Positions 15,828-23,814 of a stretch of DNA of 64,000 nucleotides are shown one piece after another. The stretch is taken from positions 310,001 to 374,000 of the forward strand of contig JADJTT010000006.1 in assembly GCA_016711045.1 (NCBI GenBank). Direction: 5' to 3'. This DNA is from Saprospirales bacterium. Lineage in GTDB: Bacteria > Bacteroidota > Bacteroidia > Chitinophagales > Saprospiraceae. A program made the translations under genes and the position numbers. The notes beneath the pieces are model-generated. The model worked only from the letters and a program-made list of their open reading frames with translations. It was not told the origin of the DNA and ran no database searches. Position 1 is the stretch's first letter. Each line of letters begins with the position of its first letter.

Positions 15828-16864
15828 CAAAATGCCGACTTGAATTGATTCAGAAAACGCACATCATTCTCAAAGAAGAGGCGGATGTCGTTGATCTGAT
15901 GCAATAGCATAGCCTGCCGTTCGATGCCCATGCCAAAGGCAAAGCCGGTATAGCGGGAACTGTCGATCCCACAATTTTCGAGCACGGCCGGGTCGACCAT
16001 GCCACAGCCCAGGATCTCCACCCACCCGGTCTGTTTGCAGATCCGGCAACCACTGCCTCCGCAGAGGAAGCAGGATACGTCCATCTCGGCGCTGGGCTCG
16101 GTGAACGGGAAGAACGAAGGCCGCAGGCGGATACGGGTATCGGCCCCGTACATTTCCTTGGCAAAATACAGCAAGGTCTGTTTCAGGTCTGCAAAGGAGA
16201 CGCCTTCATCGATGTAGAGCCCTTCGACCTGATGGAACTGGCAGTGCGACCGGGCGGAGATCGTCTCGTTCCGGTACACCCGTCCCGGGGCTATGATCCG
16301 GATCGGGGGCTTTTGATGGGTCATGACGCGGGCCTGTACCGAGGAGGTATGGGTGCGGAGGAGCATCTCTGTGCTATCCTTCAGGTAATAGGTGTCCTGC
16401 ATATCGCGGGCAGGGTGGTCTTCCGGCGTATTCATGGCCGTGAAATTGTGCCAATCGTCCTCAATCTCCCGTTCTTCGGCCACCGTAAATCCGATCCGGC
16501 TGAAGATATCCACGATGCGATTCATGGTAAGGGTAATGGGGTGGCGTGAGCCAAGCGGCATCGGTTCACCGGGGGCAGTGAGGTCGAGATGTTGCACGGC
16601 CGCTTCTGCCTCGGCCTGTTCGACCAGTTCTTTTACGGACTGAAAGACCGTTTCGGCAACCTCCTTGGCCTCATTGACCAACTGCCCGTAATCTTTTTTC
16701 AGCTCATTGGCAATGAGCCTTATTTCGCCCATTAAGGGCTTGATCACGTTCTTTGTGCCGAGAAAGCGCAGGCGGAATGCTTCCAGTTCCTCTTTATTGG
16801 AGGGCTTAGCCGAGCGAATCTCTTCTATCAACTGTTTTACGCGGTCAAAAACTTCTGTAGACAT
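15827..16864 (-). CDS. pheS: Phenylalanyl-tRNA synthetase alpha subunit
   Basis: 345 residues, typical for PheS. It starts with a coiled-coil arm, then class II motifs: LGSRHPIT, FTAMNTPEDHPARDMQDTY, LLRTHTSSVQAR, GRVYRNE, HCQFHQVEG, FFPFTEPSAE and motif 3 GFAFGMGIERQAML. A pair of Cys clusters (CFLCGGSGCRIC) precedes motif 3. It forms the alpha2beta2 enzyme with PheT, which is not next to it here. The leader upstream has a TAACTTTG box, a hairpin and two 14-base tandem repeats. Confidence 0.97.
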   Translation of the reverse strand: MSTEVFDRVKQLIEEIRSAKPSNKEELEAFRLRFLGTKNVIKPLMGEIRLIANELKKDYGQLVNEAKEVAETVFQSVKELVEQAEAEAAVQHLDLTAPGEPMPLGSRHPITLTMNRIVDIFSRIGFTVAEEREIEDDWHNFTAMNTPEDHPARDMQDTYYLKDSTEMLLRTHTSSVQARVMTHQKPPIRIIAPGRVYRNETISARSHCQFHQVEGLYIDEGVSFADLKQTLLYFAKEMYGADTRIRLRPSFFPFTEPSAEMDVSCFLCGGSGCRICKQTGWVEILGCGMVDPAVLENCGIDSSRYTGFAFGMGIERQAMLLHQINDIRLFFENDVRFLNQFKSAF

Positions 16865-16869
16865 GAAAG

Positions 16870-16897
16870 TTTTCAGTTTTTAATTTTCAGTTTTTAA
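16870..16897. repeat. Two tandem 14-bp repeats upstream of pheS
   Basis: TTTTCAGTTTTTAA occurs twice without a gap (16870-16883, 16884-16897) and is followed by TTTTCAC. It lies in the presumed pheS leader, starting six bases from the start codon. Confidence 0.6.
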
Positions 16898-16919
16898 TTT
16901 TCACCCTTCACCTTTCAGA

Positions 16920-16939
16920 GGGCGCAAGATTTTGCGCCC
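16920..16939. other. Hairpin in the pheS leader
   Basis: GGGCGCAA (16920-16927) pairs with TTGCGCCC (16932-16939) around a four-base loop. CCCTTCAC units of the GTGAAG family flank it on both sides. It could be a leader stem, but there is no leader peptide that I can see. Confidence 0.4.
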
Positions 16940-16964
16940 CTACCCTTCACCTGTTTTCAAGGTG

Positions 16965-16972
16965 CAAAGTTA
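16965..16972 (-). promoter_or_regulatory. -7 box of the pheS promoter
   Basis: On the minus strand TAACTTTG fits TAnnTTTG exactly, about 100 bases from the pheS start. A -33 TTTG is not obvious. Confidence 0.45.
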
Positions 16973-17029
16973 GTGTTTTGAAAAATAAATTGGCCCTATG
17001 CGCCCAGATAGAAACAATACGATTATTTT

Positions 17030-18358
17030 TTGCGGCGTTTTGCTCTAATAGCCACCTTAACAAAAACGAAGGCCACCGAATTGAAACTTTTTTTACAATC
17101 CTATAAGGCGTTGAGCATTTCCTTGTTCATGATCTGGATGGTAGCGATGGTATTTTCCGCCGAGTTCATCCTGTCGCAGGTCATGATCCTGTTTGTCGCA
17201 ATGGCTTTATTCGAATACCGGCCGGGGTTTCCCTGGCTTCGCTGGCGGCGCGAGTTGCGGGATAATACGCGTACGTGGTGGTGGTACCGGCCATTTCTGT
17301 TTGTGGCCATTCCCTTTTTGCTGGTATTGGTTTCGGCAGCGTGGTCGTCCGATATACCCTATACGCTGGAGCGCCTGCGCATCAAGGCGCCTTTTTTGGT
17401 ACTCCCCTGGGCCTTAGTGGGTATTCCACGGATCAGCCGGAAGGAGTTCCACTTCATCCTGTACTTTTTATTGGCCCTGATGACCATTGCCTGTTTGTAT
17501 GTAGGGCTTAACTACCTGGTACACTTTCAGGAGATCAACGACATGATCGGAAGGGGAAAGCCAATACCTACCCCGTCCAACCATATCCGGTTTAGTTTGG
17601 TTCTGTGCTTTGCCATTTTGTCGGGATTTTTTCTGATCGCAGAGCGATTTTTCATTCGCTATCGGTGGGAGCGTTGGCTCATTCTGGGGTTGACGATGTT
17701 CTTATTGGGCTTTATCCATCTCCTATCCGTACGAAGCGGATTGCTGGTTTTGTATTTAGCGGTGCTGGTTTGGCTACTTCGCTATGTCTTCCTCACTCGC
17801 CGATGGGCAGTAGCGGTGGCTTTGGGAGTTTCGTTTGTATTTTTGCCTATTGTGGCCTATCAGTTGTTTCCCAGTTTTCGCACAAAATTGGAATATGTGC
17901 GCTGGGATCTGGTGCAACATCAGCACGGTACCGGCGCCAATTACTCCGATTCAGACAGGCTCACATCCCTGAAAGTAGGTTGGGAGATTGGAAAAAGGAA
18001 CCCGATATTCGGGGTAGGGGCCGGAGATCTGAAAAGAGAGGTTAATCTGGAATATGCACGTTCCTTTCCGGATGCGCCCACCATCAAGATGCCTCATAAT
18101 CAATACGTCACCTTGTTTGCCGGAACGGGACTGGTTGGGGTTGGGGTGTTTACCCTTGGATTTTTTTATCCGCTTTTCTACCGGCGGCATTACAAAGACC
18201 CCCTTTTTCTCGCGTTGCATGTGGTGGTTTTCGCCTCTTTCCTGATGGAAAACACACTGGAGAACAACTTCGGGATATCTTTTTTCCTGTTGTTTCTGCT
18301 TCTGGGGCTCAATCGTCTGAGGCCGGATCCCACCCGGATTCCTCCTCCTCCGGGATAG
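17030..18358 (+). CDS. O-antigen ligase-family (Wzy/WaaL) polytopic membrane protein
   Basis: 442 residues with about 11 hydrophobic segments and the Wzy_C hallmark: a large periplasmic loop containing RLTSLKVGWEIGKRNPIFGVGAGD and later PHNQYVTLFAGTGLVG. Members join or polymerise O-antigen or other glycans at the periplasmic face. The start is uncertain: the frame opens at TTG 17030, another TTG is at 17081, and the first ATG comes only within the first membrane helix. Its 3' end overlaps the convergent rhomboid gene by 50 bases. No LPS gene is adjacent, but kdsD is 4 kb away. Confidence 0.82.
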   Translation: MRRFALIATLTKTKATELKLFLQSYKALSISLFMIWMVAMVFSAEFILSQVMILFVAMALFEYRPGFPWLRWRRELRDNTRTWWWYRPFLFVAIPFLLVLVSAAWSSDIPYTLERLRIKAPFLVLPWALVGIPRISRKEFHFILYFLLALMTIACLYVGLNYLVHFQEINDMIGRGKPIPTPSNHIRFSLVLCFAILSGFFLIAERFFIRYRWERWLILGLTMFLLGFIHLLSVRSGLLVLYLAVLVWLLRYVFLTRRWAVAVALGVSFVFLPIVAYQLFPSFRTKLEYVRWDLVQHQHGTGANYSDSDRLTSLKVGWEIGKRNPIFGVGAGDLKREVNLEYARSFPDAPTIKMPHNQYVTLFAGTGLVGVGVFTLGFFYPLFYRRHYKDPLFLALHVVVFASFLMENTLENNFGISFFLLFLLLGLNRLRPDPTRIPPPPG

Positions 18359-19073
18359 CAAGGCCCCGGTTGCGCAGCAAGCGGAAATAAAATCCCGCCA
18401 ACAAGCCGAACCCAAACCCGCCAATATGGGCCCACCAGGCAACGCCCTGGCTTTCCTGTGCCACTGCTTGCAGTGCTTCCGTCCCGGCAGCCCATTGCTG
18501 GAAGATCCAGATGCCCAGAAATATGAAAGCGGGGAGCCGGAATGGGAACACAAAGAAGAAAAGTTTGATACGCGATTGGGGGAAAAGCACCAGATAGGCG
18601 CCCATCACGGCCGCAATAGCTCCACTGGCTCCGACCATGGGGGTCATGTTGGCGCAGGCGACGATCCCCCCCGAACAGGGAATGCCACCCTCCCCACAAG
18701 GGGCACAGCAATATGCGCTTTCCCCAATGTTGAAATAAATATGCGTGGCCACCGCGATCACTCCGCCCAGCAAGTAGAATAGCAGGAATCGGAAATTGCC
18801 GACCGTGGCTTCGATGTTATCGGCAAAAATCCAGAGGAACAGCATGTTGCCAAGGAGGTGCATCCACCCACCATGCAAGAACATACTGGTGAAAAGCGTA
18901 TACCATTCTCCTTCGTGTAAGACCTCATAGGGGATAGCGCCGTATTGGCACACCAATTGGCCGTCAAACTGCAATTGAAAGAGGAAAATAAGAATATTGA
19001 GGGCAATAAACCCATAGCTAAAAAGCGGGAAATGCCCCCCTTTTACCTGGTCGTCGCCATAGGGGAAAATCAT
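18309..19073 (-). CDS. Rhomboid-family intramembrane serine protease
   Basis: 254 residues from ATG 19073; a TTG eight codons earlier is also in frame. Rhomboid motifs: GGWMHLLGNMLFL in TM2, catalytic Ser150 in GASGAIAAVMG, and catalytic His216 in AHIGGFGFG, with six to seven membrane segments. It cleaves membrane proteins within the bilayer. Odd: a loop just before the active-site helix (about 122-140) holds five Cys in 19 residues (YCCAPCGEGG, IPCSGG, VAC), not usual in the family. It overlaps the O-antigen-ligase-like gene tail to tail. Confidence 0.92.
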   Translation of the reverse strand: MIFPYGDDQVKGGHFPLFSYGFIALNILIFLFQLQFDGQLVCQYGAIPYEVLHEGEWYTLFTSMFLHGGWMHLLGNMLFLWIFADNIEATVGNFRFLLFYLLGGVIAVATHIYFNIGESAYCCAPCGEGGIPCSGGIVACANMTPMVGASGAIAAVMGAYLVLFPQSRIKLFFFVFPFRLPAFIFLGIWIFQQWAAGTEALQAVAQESQGVAWWAHIGGFGFGLLAGFYFRLLRNRGLAIPEEEESGWDPASDD

Positions 19074-19130
19074 TCGATAATAGGTTTTAAAAATCAATAA
19101 GTACTTTGTAACAAAAGTACTTTAATGTTT

Positions 19131-19176
19131 TTTATAAGGATATCTGCGGCCGTGCGGTTGCAGATATCCTTATAAA
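19131..19176. terminator. 17-bp perfect hairpin between minus-strand genes
   Basis: Arms 19131-19147 and 19160-19176 pair perfectly around a 12-base loop. It lies 42 bases after the stop of the large exported-protein gene (19218) and upstream of the rhomboid start, so it probably ends the former transcript. Confidence 0.6.
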
Positions 19177-19217
19177 GACTGAATTAAATAAGTTGATGTA
19201 ACGTTGCGTAACATCAC

Positions 19218-21512
19218 TTACTTCAACGCATACGCCCTAAAATACTGACACTCCTTCAGTACTTCCTGATAAAAACGGGTTTCTGCATAATCCTTTTTCA
19301 GATGCCGGTAATACACCGAAAAATCTTCGGGTAGTGCGGGGATCTGGTTACAACAGGGCGGAGGCTGGTACGTATCGCTCATATAGTAAAGCAACCGTTC
19401 GCACTTGGCCGCCATGAATGTGGCCCGCGCAGCCAATTCCGGGTTTTTTGCATTGGTTCGGGCCAGTTCCAGGTACCCAAGGGCTCTGTTTACATTCAAG
19501 ACCTCCTTGTTGCCGAAAGGGGCTTTGCCATATGGCTGCACATCGCCTTTCCGCAGGTTGTTCCAGGTAGCTCCGGAGCGGAAATAATCCATGGCTTTCC
19601 AGGATCTCCCAAAATAGGAACAGTTGTAAAGCGCAACCCCGATCCGGTAGTAGTAGATCGCGTTATTATCGAACTCGGCTTTGGCTTTGTATTCCAGGTC
19701 GATCAGGGTTTCCAGCAGTTCCCCCCGGTTGTATTGATCGAGGGTGTCTCGTTCTTCCAGACAATTAATGCAATCGTTGATCTTTACCCGGAAGGGGTGG
19801 AATGTGCCAAATTGATCCCAGTCGGCATTGGGAATGTTGTTGTACAGGCTAAGCGCAGCTTCCAGTTGGTAATCCTGAAACAGCAATAACGACCACATAT
19901 CCCACAGGGCGCTGTTCATCGTATTGCCTTGTTCGTCCTTGAGCAGAAGGAGCTCCAGGTTGTTGGGGGATGGTTTTTTTGCGACCTGTAGCAGGTCCTT
20001 GATCACTTCATCCTGGGGGTTCATCCGCAAATCCCGGAAGGTGTACTGAGATCGAAAAGCCTTACCGGGGTGCCCATTTTCTTCATAAAGCGCAGTGAAT
20101 TTATCACGCAACAGATCGGGAAGGTCTTTGTATTTGGAAAACAACTTGTTGCGGCGGATCTTATACCCCATCTGTTCGATGGAGTCGTTGAGCACGTCCA
20201 GGGCATAGATCTGCTGGACCAGCATAAAGACCTGAAGTTGCTCTTTAAGGGCTTTGTTGGTCAGGATATCTTTTACGGTTTCAAACGTTTTTCCCGCGGC
20301 ATAATAATCACCCGCCAACAACTCCAGGTACCCTTCTGCCAGGAACCACAGATCGAGACGTGCTACTTTCTCCTCTTCCCGGACCAGGCGGGCAAATTTT
20401 TGGAGCTCGATCACATAATTTCCGGCAAAGGCACGGGGCCTGCCGTAATACCGCTTGTTGTAGAGCCGGTTGTTATTGAAATCCAGGCCCAGCAGGTCTT
20501 TTTCCAGTTCCTGAATTTCCTTGACGAGCAAAACTTCCAGGTATTCGTTCCGGGGGTCCAGCTCGTAGATCATTTTCATTTCCTCCAGGGCCTTGCTGTC
20601 AGTCGCCGAACCCCGGATCGCGTAGAGGGTGGCCCGTTCTTCATCGCTTTGGCAGCGCAGCAGGCATTGGGTCCATTCTTCATCATTTTTCAGGAAAAAA
20701 CTCTGGTAAGCGCTGGCTCTGCGGGTAGGGCACTGTTGGAAGATCAGGCTGTACAAATAAGAGGCTTCCACGTTTTCGCCCAATGCCCGCAATGCGCCCG
20801 CTTTATGGCCGAGCACCCAATAGTAGATAAGGCTCTTTTTTCCTTCTATGATGGGGACATCCAATTTGGGCAGCAGGTAGTCGTAAAGTTCGATCGCCCT
20901 ATCATAGAGTTTGGCGTAATGGGCCAGGCGCACCACCTGGTAGGCATATCGCAGGCGAATATTGTCGGAATCCGCTTTTTTAAACAGGTCGACACCCTCC
21001 TCGATCAAGGCTTCCATGGCGGGTACATCGCGTTTTTTTTCTTCCCAGGCTCCCTGTGCGATGACATGGGGCTCGCATCGTTTGGCAAAGATGAGGTAGT
21101 CGACAGTCTGCACGCAGCGGTGTCGTTTCAGGTATTTGGCAAACGTGTTATTCGTCAGCTCGTAGGGCAACGGCATATTCTTGCTCAGGATTGAGGTTCG
21201 GAGCAGTTCCAGTGTTTCAACGGATACTTTGTAGACTACCCGGTGAATATCAGCCGGATAGGCATCCTCACAGGTTCGCGATACCCACTCCGAGATGTTG
21301 CCTTCTTTTTGCCGGATGACGGTACTGTCGATATAGAATTGGTATATGTCCTGGAAGCGGAGCAGTACGGGGTAATCCTGGATCTCGGGTCCCAGGGAAC
21401 CAGGAGAAAGGAAGGAATACCCTTTGAAACCCTGAGTGGAGGGCCCACAGGCGTCAGCTAGGGGCTGTTGCACGGGGAGCACTGCAAGAAGCCCGATGAA
21501 AAGAAGGGCCAT
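19218..21512 (-). CDS. Large exported protein of unknown function
   Basis: 764 residues from ATG 21512, chosen because it opens a signal peptide (MALLFIGLLAVLPVQQPLADA); an ATG 16 codons earlier would overlap the preceding gene. The mature protein starts with ACGP and is helical throughout with TPR-like spacing (LRYAYQVVRLAHYAKLYDRA, EASYLYSLIFQQCPTRRASA, LIDLEYKAKAEFDN, YYYRIGVALYN), plus a Cys-rich end (PPPCCNQIP). I recognise no named domain. It lies seven bases behind a lipoprotein gene and downstream of kdsD on the same strand, so a three-gene operon with an envelope role is likely. Confidence 0.65.
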   Translation of the reverse strand: MALLFIGLLAVLPVQQPLADACGPSTQGFKGYSFLSPGSLGPEIQDYPVLLRFQDIYQFYIDSTVIRQKEGNISEWVSRTCEDAYPADIHRVVYKVSVETLELLRTSILSKNMPLPYELTNNTFAKYLKRHRCVQTVDYLIFAKRCEPHVIAQGAWEEKKRDVPAMEALIEEGVDLFKKADSDNIRLRYAYQVVRLAHYAKLYDRAIELYDYLLPKLDVPIIEGKKSLIYYWVLGHKAGALRALGENVEASYLYSLIFQQCPTRRASAYQSFFLKNDEEWTQCLLRCQSDEERATLYAIRGSATDSKALEEMKMIYELDPRNEYLEVLLVKEIQELEKDLLGLDFNNNRLYNKRYYGRPRAFAGNYVIELQKFARLVREEEKVARLDLWFLAEGYLELLAGDYYAAGKTFETVKDILTNKALKEQLQVFMLVQQIYALDVLNDSIEQMGYKIRRNKLFSKYKDLPDLLRDKFTALYEENGHPGKAFRSQYTFRDLRMNPQDEVIKDLLQVAKKPSPNNLELLLLKDEQGNTMNSALWDMWSLLLFQDYQLEAALSLYNNIPNADWDQFGTFHPFRVKINDCINCLEERDTLDQYNRGELLETLIDLEYKAKAEFDNNAIYYYRIGVALYNCSYFGRSWKAMDYFRSGATWNNLRKGDVQPYGKAPFGNKEVLNVNRALGYLELARTNAKNPELAARATFMAAKCERLLYYMSDTYQPPPCCNQIPALPEDFSVYYRHLKKDYAETRFYQEVLKECQYFRAYALK

Positions 21513-21519
21513 GAATCTG

Positions 21520-22566
21520 CTAGTTTTCCAGCAGGCGGAAGATCGTTTCCAATTCCTCATGGGAATAGTGTTTTATCGTTTCGGGGGCCAGGTGGTAAAA
21601 AGACACCCATTTGGGCGGCCGCGGCAATACCCGGGCTAAATCCCGGGCTGCGGATTGCAACAGGCCTGCAGAAACCCATTCCAACCGGATCTCGTCGCCC
21701 GAATACAAAAAATATCCGTCAAGATAGGTACTTTTTCGGACCTCCACATGGGTGGTGTCACGGAATGCGAACCGGCTCGTGTCCTGCAGATCTGGGGTAG
21801 AAAGGCCGTTGAGGAGACGCACCATCTTCCCGTCGCGCAGCACAACCCCCCATCGAAATAGCGGCAGCGCCAGGTCGAGGGGGAGGGGATAGGTGTCAAA
21901 ATTGAAATAATACGCACTGGCTGTATGCAGGTCCAAAATGGAATTGGCGGTTTGCGGATCAGCCAGTTCACCCATATTGTAAAACATGAGCATGCCCCGG
22001 TCTACGGGGGGCACCCCTGTGCGGCGATAGTATTTTACCTGGTGCAGGCGGATGGTCACGGATATGCTCAAGCCCTCTTTTTTCAGCTCCCGGTTCATCG
22101 TTTCCAGAAACTGGAAATAGCGATCCCGTGCGTTTTCCGTCCAGTCGCAATCGAATTGCCACTCAGGCACGATGGGGTTGCCGAGTTGTGTGCGAAGCTT
22201 GAGCCTGGCCTTGCGCAGGAGGCGCATAGCCAGGGTATCTGTTTGTACTGTGGTCAGGTGCTCCAAGCTGCGGTTGGTGAGGAAGAAGGTGGGCACGATC
22301 TCCCGGGTCTGTGTGGCGACCGAATCAGGAACTTGCAAGACACCTACCGGCACGGCTTCCTGCAGGCTTTCATCCCAATCGATATCAAACAGGCGAAGGT
22401 AGATCCGGTTGATATGTTGGTCGTCCAGCCACTGCTGCTCTTCCGGGGTAGGGGCAAATGTGCTTTCCCAGTGGTAAACGGCCGAACTGGGAGGGGGTGC
22501 ATCGGTTCGACATCCCCAAATGGCGCTGCCGGCCAGGAGGAGCAGAAAGAAGCGGGTCGCTTTCAC
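21520..22566 (-). CDS. Lipoprotein of unknown function, possible TIM-barrel
   Basis: 348 residues with an SpII signal (MKATRFFLLLLAGSAIWGC). The mature part starts VYHWESTFAPTPEEQQWL, and INRIYLRLFDIDWD, VPEWQFDCDW and LSISVTIRLHQVKYY look like successive beta strands of a TIM barrel similar to glycoside-hydrolase or polysaccharide-binding folds. I do not recognise a named family. The start overlaps the kdsD stop by four bases (ATGA), so translation is coupled; the 764-residue exported protein follows seven bases later. Confidence 0.65.
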   Translation of the reverse strand: MKATRFFLLLLAGSAIWGCRTDAPPPSSAVYHWESTFAPTPEEQQWLDDQHINRIYLRLFDIDWDESLQEAVPVGVLQVPDSVATQTREIVPTFFLTNRSLEHLTTVQTDTLAMRLLRKARLKLRTQLGNPIVPEWQFDCDWTENARDRYFQFLETMNRELKKEGLSISVTIRLHQVKYYRRTGVPPVDRGMLMFYNMGELADPQTANSILDLHTASAYYFNFDTYPLPLDLALPLFRWGVVLRDGKMVRLLNGLSTPDLQDTSRFAFRDTTHVEVRKSTYLDGYFLYSGDEIRLEWVSAGLLQSAARDLARVLPRPPKWVSFYHLAPETIKHYSHEELETIFRLLEN

Positions 22567-23657
22567 AGGAGTCCTTCTCTTATGAGGTCGTGCAGATGGA
22601 TGATGCCCAGGTAGGCCTCGTCATCGGCCACAATCAGTTGGGTAATGCTGTGGTGGCGCATCAGTTCGAGTGCGTGTACGGCGAGTTCGTTTGGACCGAT
22701 GGTCTTTGGATGTCGGTTCATGATCTGGCTGGCCTGCAGATTGGTGAATTGTGTTTCCCGTTCCAGCATCCGGCGCAGGTCGCCGTCAGTGATGACGCCG
22801 ACCACTCGTTCCTGGGCGTCTGTTACGACTGCACAGCCCAGTCGCTTGGAGGTCATCTCCAGAATGGTCTTATGGAGAGGGGTGTCTTCATAGACTTGCG
22901 GACGCTCGTTCGACGGGTAGAGGTCGCTCACCCGGAGATAGAGTTGTTTGCCGAGCGCGCCCCCGGGATGGTATTGGGCGAAGTCGTTGGGGGTGAAGCC
23001 CCGGAGTGCGAGCAGAGAGGTAGCCAGGGCATCGCCCATCGCGGTTTGGGCGGTCGTACTGGCCGTGGGAGCCAGGTTGTTGGGGTCGGCTTCCTGGTCA
23101 ATAGGTGTGTGCAGGATCAAATCGGCCTGTCGCCCGAGGAAGGAGTCGGTTTTGCTGATCATGCCCACGAGGAGGTTGCCCATATGCTTGACCAGGGGGA
23201 CCAGCAGTTTGATCTCGGGCGTTTCGCCGCTTTTCGACAAGCAAATCACCACATCATCCGACTGGATCATCCCCAGGTCCCCATGGATAGCATCGGCCGC
23301 ATGCATAAAAAGGGAAGGCGTACCGGTGGAGTTGAACGTGGCCACAATCTTTTGGGCAATCAGGGCGCTCTTTCCGATTCCGGTGAGCACCACCCGTCCC
23401 TGCGACTCGTAGATGCGTAGCACACAAGTAATAAAGTCTTGATTTACACCCTGTTTAAGGGCTGCTACGGCCTCGCTTTCGATGCGTATGGTGCGGAGTG
23501 CAGTTTCTACTATGATTTTTTCAGAATTCACCAATTTTTTCTTAATTTTGGAAGCTTTTTGAAAAGGGGTGGTTGAATTAGCTGTAAGTGCTTGGAAACC
23601 ACCGGAAAAAAAGCTATCTTGAAGTGAGATAAAGGAGGTTTTTTTCGTCCTAGTCAT
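22563..23657 (-). CDS. kdsD: Arabinose-5-phosphate isomerase (KpsF/GutQ family)
   Basis: 364 residues if ATG 23657 is used. A SIS domain (GIGKSALIAQKIVATFNSTG, HAADAIHGDLGM, CLSKSGETPE) is followed by two CBS domains (VCEDTPLH-like VYEDTPLHKTILEMT, VGVITDGDLRRML and HHSITQLIVAD). It converts ribulose-5-phosphate to arabinose-5-phosphate, the first step to KDO for LPS. The usual length is about 320, and the first 42 residues have no family similarity; GTG 23531 would give 322 residues beginning NSEKIIVETALRTI, a better fit. It is the first gene of a likely three-gene operon. Confidence 0.92.
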   Translation of the reverse strand: MTRTKKTSFISLQDSFFSGGFQALTANSTTPFQKASKIKKKLVNSEKIIVETALRTIRIESEAVAALKQGVNQDFITCVLRIYESQGRVVLTGIGKSALIAQKIVATFNSTGTPSLFMHAADAIHGDLGMIQSDDVVICLSKSGETPEIKLLVPLVKHMGNLLVGMISKTDSFLGRQADLILHTPIDQEADPNNLAPTASTTAQTAMGDALATSLLALRGFTPNDFAQYHPGGALGKQLYLRVSDLYPSNERPQVYEDTPLHKTILEMTSKRLGCAVVTDAQERVVGVITDGDLRRMLERETQFTNLQASQIMNRHPKTIGPNELAVHALELMRHHSITQLIVADDEAYLGIIHLHDLIREGLL

Positions 23658-23814
23658 GCTATTTGAGTTTCCCGCTTAAACCAAATCTAGATCCCTTTGT
23701 ATTATTTGACCAAATTAGCCAACTGGCAAGTGTGGCGCCGGCCAAAATGATTGAATTTTTTTTGCATCGGATTGCTCTGATTTGAGCTAATCTCCAGTTG
23801 AAATTTGTGTTCCC

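Noticed and set aside
17030..17080. N-terminal residues of the O-antigen-ligase-like protein from TTG 17030
   Set aside because: Not excluded, but no motif supports this part; the feature keeps the longest frame with the start marked uncertain.
20070..21194. 374-codon plus-strand frame opposite the large exported protein
   Set aside because: Shadow frame rich in F/Q/V without motifs, while the minus strand has a signal peptide and good operon spacing.
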